This document shows, in pieces, positions 47,568 through 56,447 of a stretch of 64,000 nt of DNA. Source of the stretch: CAVYOE01 sp963770155 (GTDB lineage Bacteria > Actinomycetota > Thermoleophilia > Solirubrobacterales > 70-9); the NCBI GenBank assembly GCA_963770155.1, contig CAVYOE010000001.1, positions 1,984,001 to 2,048,000 of the forward strand, given 5' to 3'. Made by a program: the position numbers and the translations under genes. Numbering within the stretch: the stretch's first letter is position 1; each line of letters starts with the position of its first letter. A model generated the notes under the pieces. That model searched no databases. It worked only from the letters and a program-made list of their open reading frames with translations, and was not told the origin of the DNA.

Positions 47568-49285
47568 CGCGGCCTCCCCAGGTCGCAGACAGTCACCGGT
47601 TGTGCGTGCTCGAGCCGCAGGGCCCAGGGAACGGACGAGGCATCGGCGGGCATCGCGAGCTCGCTGGCGGTGCCGGCGGGCGCCGGACCGAGCTCGATCG
47701 CGAACGCGTCGCCGAAGCGGCGCAGGGCACCGCTCACCTGGTCGCCTTGGCCGGAGCGCAGCGCGATCCCGCCGCCGGGGAGGAGCTCGATCTCGGTCTC
47801 GTCCCCTGCCGGGAGACGACGGCAGCTGGCGGCGCCCGCTTGAGCGATGGGGGCGAACATGGGCGTGTAGGCGGCCCCCAGCTCGCGGTCGGCCGCCTCG
47901 CGCGCGCCGGCAGGGCTCTCGAGGAGCTCCTCTTCCGAGTAGGCCGCGGAGCCGAAGTCCTCGGCCGCCCGCAGATAGCGCCCGGCGGAGATCACCGCGT
48001 CGGTGGTGACGTCGGGGACGCCGGCCGGACCGAGCAGGCTGGGGCTGGCCGGGTCGTAGACGCCGCCGATCGGCTCGATCAGGAGCCCCTCCGGCGGCGG
48101 GGAGCTGGACTCGGCCGCGAGCTCGATCGCGAACAGCTCGGCCCGGTTGAGCTGGCCGTTGTAGCGAAGGAACTTGGAGCTGTCGTGCAGATTGATCACG
48201 TTCGGGAGAGCCGCCACCGCCAGCGCGGCCACCACCACCGCCGTGGCGCGGGGGGAGAAGCGCACGCCGCGCCCGAGCTCGGCGAGCAGCAGGAGCAGGA
48301 AGATGCCTCCCGCCACCTGGTAGCGGGGCAGGCTCGGCAGGCGGTCGGAGACGACCAGACCGATCAGGACCCAGTAGACGAGGGGCATCGCGACCAGGAC
48401 GAGGATCCGGCGGTCGAGCGGCGGCCCGAACCTGACCCGCATCGCTGCCAGGGCGGCGAGGCCGAGGACGGCGGCGGGCCCGAGCGCCGTCGAGAAGTTC
48501 GGCCCGGGGTCTCCCGGGTCGCGGAAGAGCCCCGTGATCGTCACGGCCGCGGCCGCCAGGGACTCGGCGATCGACCCCGGCAGCGTCCCGATGTTGGAGA
48601 GGGTGATCTCGGTCGGATGGGCGGCGAGCGGGCCGAGCGGATCGAGTTGGAAGGACCAGAGCCGCCAGGCCGCGTAGAGGACCGCCGGCACGGCGACGAT
48701 CCAGAGCCGGCGGCGCCACTGCTCGCGCCGGACGAAGAGGACATCGACGGCGGCTCCGGCGAGGAAGGGGAGGCCGACGCTGTTCGAAGCAAGCGCGGCG
48801 GTGAGCAGGGCGCAGGCAGCCCGGTCGCCCCAGACGCTGCGGCGCTCGAGCGCCACCAGTGCGCCGAGCCCGCAGGTGACCGCCGACATGATCGCCAAAC
48901 CCAGCGTGGCCGCGACCACGTCCGCGGCGGCCCCGAGCAGCATCACGAGGACTGCGACGGCGAGGGCGATCCACGGCCCGACCCGGTCCCGGACGAGCAC
49001 GAAGATCAGCGCGGCCGTGGTCAGGTCGAGCCCGACCAGCAGCAACCGCAGCGCCAGCGGCTCCGGCCCGAACAGCTCGAACACCGCCTTGTAGGCGAGG
49101 ATCGGAAGCAGCTCGAGGTTGTCGCCGAAGGGATTCAGCAGGACCTCGGGCCCATGCCCGCGGTAGTCGGCGAAGAAGCTCCACTCGTCGTAGAGCAGGA
49201 GGTGGCCGCGCGTCTCCCAGAGCAGGAAGGCCGCACAGGCAGCCATCGCGACCCCCAGCAGCCGGGTGGGACTGACCGAGCTCAC
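47564..49285 (-). CDS. GT-C-like multi-spanning membrane glycosyltransferase, paralogue 2
   Basis: 573 residues with the same architecture as its neighbours. The first loop reads LLYDEWSFFADYRGHGPEVLL, holding the DE motif. ILAYKAVFELFGPEPLALRLLLVGL and GLFRDPGDPGPNF are family segments. The soluble C-terminal part has ASCRRLPAG and LRRFGDAFAIEL and ends with VCDLGRPR. The GTG at 49285 overlaps the TGA of paralogue 3 (GTGA), so the genes are translated as a chain. The sugar and acceptor are unknown. Confidence 0.78.
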   Translation of the reverse strand: MSSVSPTRLLGVAMAACAAFLLWETRGHLLLYDEWSFFADYRGHGPEVLLNPFGDNLELLPILAYKAVFELFGPEPLALRLLLVGLDLTTAALIFVLVRDRVGPWIALAVAVLVMLLGAAADVVAATLGLAIMSAVTCGLGALVALERRSVWGDRAACALLTAALASNSVGLPFLAGAAVDVLFVRREQWRRRLWIVAVPAVLYAAWRLWSFQLDPLGPLAAHPTEITLSNIGTLPGSIAESLAAAAVTITGLFRDPGDPGPNFSTALGPAAVLGLAALAAMRVRFGPPLDRRILVLVAMPLVYWVLIGLVVSDRLPSLPRYQVAGGIFLLLLLAELGRGVRFSPRATAVVVAALAVAALPNVINLHDSSKFLRYNGQLNRAELFAIELAAESSSPPPEGLLIEPIGGVYDPASPSLLGPAGVPDVTTDAVISAGRYLRAAEDFGSAAYSEEELLESPAGAREAADRELGAAYTPMFAPIAQAGAASCRRLPAGDETEIELLPGGGIALRSGQGDQVSGALRRFGDAFAIELGPAPAGTASELAMPADASSVPWALRLEHAQPVTVCDLGRPR

Positions 49286-50946
49286 AGCGGGCAGACGGTA
49301 AGGGGCGAGGAGACTTTCAGGCGAAGCTGCCAGGGCTGCTCCGAGGCGTCGGCCGGGAGGCGCAGCTCGCCGCTGGTCCCGGCCGCCGGACCCGGGATGC
49401 CGACGTAGAAGCCATCCGCGAACCGCCGCAAGGAAAGCTCCGGTGCGGTCCCGGGCGCGGCATGCAGCAAAAGCCCGTCCGGGGGAATGGTGAGCTCGAG
49501 CTCGCCCGGCTCGACCGGGGTGCAGTCCCCGCGTCCCTCCGGCCCTCGGGGGACGGGCTCGGTGCGCGGTTCCAGAAGATAGGCGAGCTCCTCGTCGGCG
49601 TAGCGGCGGACGTGCTCCGGCCGGGCGAGGATCTGATCGGGCGAATGTCCGGCCGAACCGAACCGGTCGACCGCATCGAGGTAGGGATGGGTGCCGATGA
49701 GGATGTCCCAATACGGGTCGGTGGTTGAGAACGAAGGCAGCGGTTCGACCTCGACATCGGGGGCACGGTCTCCAACCAGTTCGACCACGCCGAGCTGGGC
49801 GAGATTGCGGTCGCTGGCGATCCGGTCGAACTTCGCCGAGTCGTGCAGAAGCACCGTGTTCGCGCACAGCGAGAAAGCGAAGGCGGTGAGCAGCGCGGCT
49901 CGCGCTCCAGAACCGAGCCGGAGGCCAGCAAGAAGCTCCACCCCGACCAGCAGCAGCATGATCGCCCCGAGGAAGGTGTAGCGGCTGATCTCGGCGTCGA
50001 GGATCGGCGGGTCCTTCGACGCAAGCAAGGTCCAGTAGACGAATGCAATCGCGAGGTAGGTCCAGATGCGGCCGCTGAGCGGGAACCGGTCCCGCTGCAG
50101 ATACCGCCACACCCCAAAGCCGATCGCCGCCGCACCGAGGACCAGTCCCCAGGTGGTGGCGGGCACCTCGTTCCCGGGATCGATCTCGAACGGCTGTCGG
50201 GCGAACTGGAAGGTGCCGGTGATCGCGGTCACCGCCGTCGCAAAGAGCTCGCCCGCTGTCGGCCCGACCGCGAGCAGGCCGTCGACCGAGATCGCGGTGT
50301 CGTCGCTGCCCGAGATCCAGGCCCGCCACACCGCATAGAGGAGAACGGGCACGCCGACGATTGCGAGCGCCATCGGGTCGAAGCGCCGGCGGCGCGCGAG
50401 GTCGACCGCGGCGCCGGCGAGAAAAGCGATCCCGGTGGTGTAGGTGGCGCAGGCCGCGCAGAGCAACAGGAGGGCGCCGATGTCTCCACGGCGGTCCTCG
50501 CGGTCGAGGCAGAGGAGGGCGCCGAGCCCTAGCGACGCGGCGAGGACATGGGTCATCCCGATTACGGTGCTGTGCACCTCGCCCGCGGCCCCGAAGAAGA
50601 GCAGCAGCACCGCCGGCCATAGCGCCAGCCAGTCTCCGGCGCGCTTGCGCGCCAGAAGGAAGAAGAGCACCCCGGTGATTCCGATCAATACCGCCCAGAT
50701 CACCCGCAGCGCCAGTATGTCCTCGATCCCGAACAGCTCCCAGACCGCGTTGTAGATCAGCAGCGGGATCGCGACCAGGTTGCCGGCGTCGCTGCCGAGG
50801 ATCGAGTCGGCGGTGAAGCCTCGGAGGTCGCCGAGGAAGAAAGTCTCGTCGGAGACCAGCCACTGGTCGCGGCTCTCCCAGAGGTGGAATGCGATCGCGG
50901 CGAGCATCGCTACCCCGAGGATGTGCACGGGTCGGATGCGATTCAC
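49282..50946 (-). CDS. GT-C-like multi-spanning membrane glycosyltransferase, paralogue 3
   Basis: 554 residues. The first loop is WLVSDETFFLGDLRGF: DE is kept, but the Trp that follows it in paralogues 1, 2 and 4 is Thr here. LLIYNAVWELFGIEDILALRVIWAVL and ISRYTFLGAIMLLLVGVELLAG match the family. The C-terminal domain keeps both Cys (GDCTPVEP and final VCPL) and LRRFADGFYVGI. GTGA overlaps join it to the genes on both sides. Sequence differences in the first loop may mean a different donor. Confidence 0.77.
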   Translation of the reverse strand: MNRIRPVHILGVAMLAAIAFHLWESRDQWLVSDETFFLGDLRGFTADSILGSDAGNLVAIPLLIYNAVWELFGIEDILALRVIWAVLIGITGVLFFLLARKRAGDWLALWPAVLLLFFGAAGEVHSTVIGMTHVLAASLGLGALLCLDREDRRGDIGALLLLCAACATYTTGIAFLAGAAVDLARRRRFDPMALAIVGVPVLLYAVWRAWISGSDDTAISVDGLLAVGPTAGELFATAVTAITGTFQFARQPFEIDPGNEVPATTWGLVLGAAAIGFGVWRYLQRDRFPLSGRIWTYLAIAFVYWTLLASKDPPILDAEISRYTFLGAIMLLLVGVELLAGLRLGSGARAALLTAFAFSLCANTVLLHDSAKFDRIASDRNLAQLGVVELVGDRAPDVEVEPLPSFSTTDPYWDILIGTHPYLDAVDRFGSAGHSPDQILARPEHVRRYADEELAYLLEPRTEPVPRGPEGRGDCTPVEPGELELTIPPDGLLLHAAPGTAPELSLRRFADGFYVGIPGPAAGTSGELRLPADASEQPWQLRLKVSSPLTVCPL

Positions 50947-52730
50947 GCGGCACACACCTCCACAGGCGAACTCGCAACCAGCAGCAGGTGCCATGGCGCC
51001 GGCGATTCATCCGGTGGGGGCGCCACCCCCACCGGCGATCCGGATTCGGGCTGGGGCAGCAAGGGAATGAATCGATCTCCGAAGCGCCGTAGCGCCAAGT
51101 GCAGGGACGGGATCCCCGTCTTCTGCCGCAGGATCAGGCCCTGTGCCGGCAGTTCGAATTCCGCACTTGCGCCCGGCTGCTGCGGGCGCAGCAGGGTGCA
51201 GCTGCCGGCTCGGCCAATCTTCATTTCTGTCGTGTGCGCGGGCCGCGGGGGCGCTCCGCCGCGGCCAGGCAACTGCGCGGGCAGGGGGGTGAGCTTCAAG
51301 GCCTTCACCATGAGGATGTCCGAGCGCGCCCGGGCATCGTCGCGCCGCTCCGGCAACGAGGCTGCGTCGAACGCCGGAGACCCTCGCGCGGCGGCGGAGC
51401 TCAGATATGCCCCGATCGTCACCTCGATGTCCTCGCGGAGTGCGCCGGGAACGCCCAGGGGCTCGATCTGGAGCGAGCGCTCGGCGTTGGCGGCGACCAA
51501 CTCCAGAGCGGAGAGCTCAACCCGGTTGTTCTCTCCCTCATAGCGGAGCAGGGTCGCGCTGTCCCGCAGCGCCGACGCGTTCGCGAGCATTCCGAGGACG
51601 AGCACAGCAGCTAGTGCTGCCAGGACCCCGCGAGGTGGCCCGATCCGCGCGACCAGCTCGGACCCGGCGAGCAGCAACATCGCCGCGCCGGGGTAGAGAT
51701 AGCGGTCTGTCTCCGGGTTCTCGCTCGGGCCGACACCGATCGCCAGCAGGGCCCAGAAGGTGAGCGGCAAGAGGACCACCGTCCAGAAGCGCCGATCGGC
51801 CCGGCGGAGCTCGGCCCGCAGGTCGGGCTTGCGGCTGAGCGCGAGCGTGAGGGCGCCGAGCGCCGCCACCGCGATCACCCAGCCCGCGGCGGAATGGAAC
51901 TCGCCGGTCTCGAGCAGGTCGCGGGAGCGAAAGGTCCCGGCGATTGCCGCGGTCACCGCCGCGAGCGACTCGGCGATCGTGACCGGGGCGGCGACCAGGT
52001 CCTCGAGCTCGATTCCGGTCTGATCGAACTTGAGTGCCCACACCCACCAGAGGGCGAAGAGGGCGAGTGGGACGAGCGCGGGCCAGAGGATCCGTTTCGG
52101 CTCTTTGCTCTCGCCTTCGCTGCCGACCCGTGCCCCGATCGCCGCCGCCGCCGCGAACGCGACGCCAGAGATGTCGCAGCAGACCGCCGCGAGCAGCGCC
52201 AGGCAGGCACCGGCGTCGGCTGCGGGATCGCCGCGCTCGAGCAGGATCAGGGCAGCGAGCCCGAACCCGACCGCGGCGAAGACCGGGATCCCTGGGGGAC
52301 CCGCACCGAACTCGCCGGCGGCCCCGAAGACGAGCAGCAGGGCCGTCGGGAACAGGGCTCCCCAATCCCCGACCCGGCGGCGGGCAAGCGCGTAGAAGAG
52401 ACCGGCTGCGGCGAGGTCGAGCGCGACCCAGAGGAGCCGCTCCGGGACATAGGTGCCGCCTTCGAAGACCGCGATCAGCGCCTTGTAGGCGATCACCGGT
52501 CCAAGCACGAGCACACCACCGTCGGGGTGCAGCAGCACCTCCGGCTCCCAGCCGCCGTAGCCGGCGAACAGGTCCCACTCGTCACCGTAGAAGCTCTGGC
52601 CCCGGCTCTCCCACACCAGCCAGGCGGCAGCGGCGAGCATCAGCACGGCCAGGACCCAACCGGGAGCCACACGGGTGCCGGCCGGAGCGATCGCCTGCTG
52701 CCGGCCGGGCGGCGCCGTCTCCTCAGGCAT
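50943..52730 (-). CDS. GT-C-like multi-spanning membrane glycosyltransferase, paralogue 4
   Basis: 595 residues, first gene of the four-gene chain. The loop SFYGDEWDLFAGYGGWEPEVLL carries the DE motif. VIAYKALIAVFEGGTYVPERLLWVALDL and ETDRYLYPGAAMLLLAG match the family. The C-terminal domain has GSCTLLRP, LALRRFGDRFIPLL and the terminal VCAA. TATGAT lies 17 nt upstream of the ATG, so this gene probably has a short leader instead of a leaderless transcript. The methyltransferase gene at 52759 is divergent. Confidence 0.78.
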   Translation of the reverse strand: MPEETAPPGRQQAIAPAGTRVAPGWVLAVLMLAAAAWLVWESRGQSFYGDEWDLFAGYGGWEPEVLLHPDGGVLVLGPVIAYKALIAVFEGGTYVPERLLWVALDLAAAGLFYALARRRVGDWGALFPTALLLVFGAAGEFGAGPPGIPVFAAVGFGLAALILLERGDPAADAGACLALLAAVCCDISGVAFAAAAAIGARVGSEGESKEPKRILWPALVPLALFALWWVWALKFDQTGIELEDLVAAPVTIAESLAAVTAAIAGTFRSRDLLETGEFHSAAGWVIAVAALGALTLALSRKPDLRAELRRADRRFWTVVLLPLTFWALLAIGVGPSENPETDRYLYPGAAMLLLAGSELVARIGPPRGVLAALAAVLVLGMLANASALRDSATLLRYEGENNRVELSALELVAANAERSLQIEPLGVPGALREDIEVTIGAYLSSAAARGSPAFDAASLPERRDDARARSDILMVKALKLTPLPAQLPGRGGAPPRPAHTTEMKIGRAGSCTLLRPQQPGASAEFELPAQGLILRQKTGIPSLHLALRRFGDRFIPLLPQPESGSPVGVAPPPDESPAPWHLLLVASSPVEVCAA

Positions 52731-52758
52731 GGCACCCCACAGGTGCGATCATATTTTC

Positions 52759-53385
52759 GTGGCGAGCCTGATCGATCGGGGCAGGAAGCTGCGGCCACTG
52801 GTCAAGTCGGCGCAGTTCGCGCTCACCGGTGGATACGTGCGCCGGATGTTCCGCAACATCGCCGCGGACCTTCAGGGCGGACCGCATGAATCTATCCTCG
52901 ATCTCGGCAGCGGAGACAGCCACATCCTTCGCGAGCTCTCGCCCCCGACCTACGTCGGCCTCGACATCAACGAGGTCTGGCTCGCCGCGGCGGAGCGAAA
53001 GTACGGGGCACCGGGCAGGACCTTCAAGGTCGCGGACCTGACCCACGAGTCGCTCGAGCCCTATCGCGGCTTCGACGCGGCGATCTGCACGGCCGTGTTC
53101 CATCACCTGCCGGATGAAGCGGTCACCAGCCTGACCGAGAAGATCGCCCGGGAGGCGGCGCCGAAGCGGGTGGTCTGCGCGGACACCCTGATGATCGGCC
53201 CGATGAAGGGCGTGATCGCGCGCCTCGACGAGGGTGAGCCGGTGCGGTCCAAGGACGAGCTCTACGCGCTGCTCGAACCGAGGTTCGAGATCGAGGAGAC
53301 CTGGAGCTTCGAGGTGCCGCTGCGGACTGCCCACCTCTGGGGGTTCATCCTGACACCGCGCACGTCTTCAGCCTCGGGGAGCTGA
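52759..53385 (+). CDS. SAM-dependent methyltransferase
   Basis: 208 residues. SILDLGSGDSHILREL (motif I), YVGLDINEVWLAAAERKYG and FDAAICTAVFHHLPDEAVTSL are clear, with TLMIGPMKGVIARLDEGEPVRSKDEL following. It belongs to the small Methyltransf_11/25 enzymes. The start GTG follows the AT-rich ATATTTTC; an ATG at 52729 is possible but overlaps the divergent start. Its last 41 bp overlap the convergent GT-C-like gene. Confidence 0.8.
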   Translation: MASLIDRGRKLRPLVKSAQFALTGGYVRRMFRNIAADLQGGPHESILDLGSGDSHILRELSPPTYVGLDINEVWLAAAERKYGAPGRTFKVADLTHESLEPYRGFDAAICTAVFHHLPDEAVTSLTEKIAREAAPKRVVCADTLMIGPMKGVIARLDEGEPVRSKDELYALLEPRFEIEETWSFEVPLRTAHLWGFILTPRTSSASGS

Positions 53386-55018
53386 TCACGGCGGTCCACG
53401 GCTTTTGCGAGCGGTCGGCCGGGATCGTGAGCACACCGATGCCGCCTGCAGCGACCCCGCGCAGCGGGATCGTTGTTCCGTCCGAAAAGCGTCGCACTCC
53501 GACCGAGACCGGCGACTTTGGGTTGGCGGCGACGTAAAGCTCTCCCGGCGGGACTTGCATGATCGAGGCGGCTCCGGCCGAAGTAGCTATCACCGGCGAG
53601 CAGCCGGTCGGCATTCGGGGTGCCGGCGCGACGTTGAGGCCGAGTAAGCGGATCAGCTGAAGGTCGGTTGCCGACTTCGAAACCTCGTCACTCGCCAGAA
53701 GCTCCGCTTCCGAGAAGGCCGGCGAGCCGAAGTCGGCCGTGGCCTCGCGGTAATCACGCACCGGGATCTTCAGGTCCTGGACCACGGGAACGTTCTCGGG
53801 CAAGGCGAGGATCGTCGCGTCCTGGTTCGCGGCCTCCCCAGCGATGTCGACGGCGGCAAGCTGCGCGCTCAGGTTGGTGCCCGCGTCGGCGTAGGTGTCC
53901 CCTGCCTGCTTCAGAGCGACGCCGTTGGCAAGCACCGAGGCGCCGACCACCGCCGCGATCGTCCAACCGGCCCAGCGCGGCATCGGCAACCCCCGGACCA
54001 GCTCGACCGCCATCAGGAGGAGAAGCAGCACGCCGATGTAGACGTAACGGCTCGCTTCGGGCTCGCGCAGCGGGCCGAGGTTGAGGCCGACTAGCACCCA
54101 GAACGAGAGCAGCGACCAGAACCAGACCCAGATCCGGCGGTTGACTGGAGGCCCGCTGCGGAACCGCCAGATCACGGCAGCGATTGCCGCGGCGGCGAGC
54201 GGATAGCCCCAGGCAACGGTTCCGGCCGGCCCGCCTCCGCTCGGTACCCGGAACAACCCGGTGATCGAAGCGCAGGCCGCCGCGAGGGAGGTCAAGATCG
54301 CGGTTGGAATGTCGAAGGCGTTGGCGGCCGAGAGGTTGGTCTCGCCGGGCTCGAGTTCGGTCAGGCGCCAGATCCCGTAGAGGATCGCCGGGGCGACGAC
54401 CACCCAGGCCGACTGCCACCTGCCGACATCGCCGCCGGGTCGGGCTCCTCGCTGCCAGATCCAGACAGCGGCGCCGACCCCGAAGGCGACGTTGATGCTG
54501 TACGAGGCGAGCCCGGCGGTCAGGAACAAAGCGGCGAGTACGTCCCCGGTCCGGTCCTCGCGCTCGAGCGCCAGGAACATCGCCAGGCCGCAGGCGATGC
54601 CGACGTAGCCGAGCACTCCGAACGGGGTCGCGACGATCTCGGCGCCGCTGCCGAGGAACAAGAGCACGGTTGTTGGTGCGAGCGCAAGCATCTTCGAAAC
54701 GCGCTTGCGAGCCAGTGCGTAGAAAAGGAGGCCGCAGAGAAGAGCGAAGCCGACGTGGAGGATTCGGTTGGGAAGGTATGAGTCGGCACCGAAGATCCCG
54801 AAGATCGCCTTGTAGAGAAAGAGCGTGGTGATGATCAGATGGCCGCCCGCGGCCTTCAGCAGCGTCCCGGGGTCCCAATCGCGGTAGGTGCTCAGGACCT
54901 GGACCTCGTCGGCGTAGAGGTTGTGCCCCTCGGTCGAGGTGAATGTGAGCACCGCGGCTCCGGCCAGTGCCAGGCCGAGCAGGAGGCGCGGGTCTGGAAG
55001 TAGGCGGTACTCGTTCAT
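53345..55018 (-). CDS. GT-C-like multi-spanning membrane glycosyltransferase, paralogue 5
   Basis: 557 residues with the family plan. The first loop is NLYADEVQVLSTYRDWDPGTLL (DE kept, Val after it). FLYKAIFGIFGADSYLPNRILHVGFALL and WVLVGLNLGPLREPEASRYVYIGVLLLLLMAVEL align with paralogue 1. The C-terminal domain has TGCSPVIA, GVRRFSDGTTIPL and a last Cys in LKTCAVSG. It is separated from the other four by one methyltransferase gene. Its ATG overlaps the stop of the methyltransferase gene at 55015-55731 (ATGA). Confidence 0.78.
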   Translation of the reverse strand: MNEYRLLPDPRLLLGLALAGAAVLTFTSTEGHNLYADEVQVLSTYRDWDPGTLLKAAGGHLIITTLFLYKAIFGIFGADSYLPNRILHVGFALLCGLLFYALARKRVSKMLALAPTTVLLFLGSGAEIVATPFGVLGYVGIACGLAMFLALEREDRTGDVLAALFLTAGLASYSINVAFGVGAAVWIWQRGARPGGDVGRWQSAWVVVAPAILYGIWRLTELEPGETNLSAANAFDIPTAILTSLAAACASITGLFRVPSGGGPAGTVAWGYPLAAAAIAAVIWRFRSGPPVNRRIWVWFWSLLSFWVLVGLNLGPLREPEASRYVYIGVLLLLLMAVELVRGLPMPRWAGWTIAAVVGASVLANGVALKQAGDTYADAGTNLSAQLAAVDIAGEAANQDATILALPENVPVVQDLKIPVRDYREATADFGSPAFSEAELLASDEVSKSATDLQLIRLLGLNVAPAPRMPTGCSPVIATSAGAASIMQVPPGELYVAANPKSPVSVGVRRFSDGTTIPLRGVAAGGIGVLTIPADRSQKPWTAVISSPRLKTCAVSG

Positions 55019-55731
55019 CCGGGCTTTCGCGCAACCACCATGTAGGGACGCGCGGGGGTGAGCACCGTCGGCCAGCGCCGGCCGAACTGGGTGAGCCAGC
55101 GGCCGGTCGGGATCCGGTAGGCGCGCTCGACTTCGAGCTCCTCCCCGATCAGCTCGACGAGGCGGTCGAAGGTGAGCTGGAGGATCGCGGGATGCCCTCC
55201 GAGCAGCGGAGTCTTGGCAAGCGCGCGCAGCGGCAGGTAGAGGACACGCTCGACCGCGTAGAACCAGGCGGGCACGCAGGACTCGGCCGCGATCAGGCGG
55301 CCGCCGGGGCGCAGGACGCGGGCCGCCTCGGAGATCGCGCGCCGCGCGTTGTGGATGGTGTCGCCGGGCCGGGCACCGGCCAGGTGGTGGTAGAGAAAGG
55401 CCTCGAGGACGGCGTCGTAGCTCCCTTCCTCTTCGGTCAGATTGAGCGCGTCGCCGCTGCGCGCGGTGACGTTGTCGGGAAAGTGAGAGTCGGGCAGATC
55501 GTCGAGGAAGAGGTCGACAGCCACGATCGAGCCGACCAGGCCGGTGTCGTACTCGAACACGCCCCCGTTGCCGACATCGAGCAGCTTCTCGGTTCCGGTC
55601 ACCTCCTTGTTGATCGCCTCGCGGATCAGCTCGTAGCTGTCGAGGCGGGTGACGAGCTCGCCGTAACCCTCCTTCGCGAAGAACTCGCGATTCTTGGCAA
55701 CGCTGCCGGGGTCCTGGCCGCTCCCGCTCAC
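55015..55731 (-). CDS. SAM-dependent methyltransferase
   Basis: 238 residues. The SAM motif is divergent: EKLLDVGNGGVFEYDTG with Asn for the usual Cys. VAVDLFLDDLPDSHFPDNVTARSGDAL and YDAVLEAFLYHHLAGARPGDTIHNARRAISEAARVLRPGGRLIAAESC follow. The segment RVLYLPLRALAKTPLLGGHPAILQLTF is hydrophobic and may touch the membrane. GTGA overlap with the upstream gene and ATGA overlap with the downstream gene place it in the middle of a coupled operon. Confidence 0.8.
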   Translation of the reverse strand: MSGSGQDPGSVAKNREFFAKEGYGELVTRLDSYELIREAINKEVTGTEKLLDVGNGGVFEYDTGLVGSIVAVDLFLDDLPDSHFPDNVTARSGDALNLTEEEGSYDAVLEAFLYHHLAGARPGDTIHNARRAISEAARVLRPGGRLIAAESCVPAWFYAVERVLYLPLRALAKTPLLGGHPAILQLTFDRLVELIGEELEVERAYRIPTGRWLTQFGRRWPTVLTPARPYMVVARKPG

Positions 55732-56447
55732 TCGGAGCCGTTCGGGGTGCAGGTGAGGCCGATCGCCAGGTTGAGATTGACCGAGGGAAGGAGGAAGGGG
55801 AACCAGGTCCGCCGCCCGACCCTGAACAGGCGGCGAAGCTCGTGCTCGATCTCCCAGGGCACGTTGCAGTGCTCGGTGGCGACGAACCAGTCGTAGCTGG
55901 TGCCGTAGGTGCGCTCAAACAGGGGCCGGGAGCTGATCTGCCGCGCGAACCTGTGCATCAGGCCCTGCTCGCAGGGGATCACCACCACGAGCCGGCCGTC
56001 CGGCTTCAGTACCCGGTGAATCTCGCGCAGCGCCGCCGGCAGGTTCGGCATGTGTTCGAGGCAGTGAACCGCGTTGATGCGATCAAAGCTCGAGTCCTCG
56101 AACGGCAGCGACTCCTGGACGTCGGCGACGTGGGTCTCCACGTCGGGAAAGCGCTCCCGCAGCCGGTCCATCAGGTCGTCGCGAATGTCGATCCCGACGT
56201 ACTCCTGGCTGTCGAGGTCCTCCCACTCGAGCTGGGTCCCCATCCCGATCCCGATCTCGAGGGTCCGTTCGCCCGGCTGCGCCCTTCGCGCCGGGTAGCG
56301 GTGATCGAAGCGCTCCAGCATCTTGTACTTGCGCGGCAGGGTCTCGAGCCAGACCTTGTAGAAGTCTTCGCGGATTCGCTCCTGCTCCTCCGTCAGCTCC
56401 GGCAGCTGTTTCGGCCAGGTCGGCTCGCGCTCGGTCTTGACGGGCAT
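55728..56447 (-). CDS. SAM-dependent methyltransferase
   Basis: 239 residues. An 80-residue charged lead (LTEEQERIREDFYKVWLETLPRKYKMLERF) precedes TLEIGIGMGTQLEWEDL (motif I, Glu-Ile-Gly form) and YVGIDIRDDLMDRLRERFPDVETHVADVQESLPFEDSSFDRINAVHCLEHMPNLPAAL. The C-terminus holds WEIEHELRRLFRVGRRTWFPFLLPSVNLNLAIGL, which looks membrane-associated. Its ATG shares one base with the stop of the GtrB-like gene upstream. The target is probably the same glycan. Confidence 0.83.
   Translation of the reverse strand: MPVKTEREPTWPKQLPELTEEQERIREDFYKVWLETLPRKYKMLERFDHRYPARRAQPGERTLEIGIGMGTQLEWEDLDSQEYVGIDIRDDLMDRLRERFPDVETHVADVQESLPFEDSSFDRINAVHCLEHMPNLPAALREIHRVLKPDGRLVVVIPCEQGLMHRFARQISSRPLFERTYGTSYDWFVATEHCNVPWEIEHELRRLFRVGRRTWFPFLLPSVNLNLAIGLTCTPNGSE

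Noticed and set aside
47568..49184. Fusion of GT-C paralogues into one 1100-residue frame
   Set aside because: The extra 540 residues are Arg/Pro/Gly-rich shadow of paralogue 2. Each paralogue has its own start with a 4-bp overlap.
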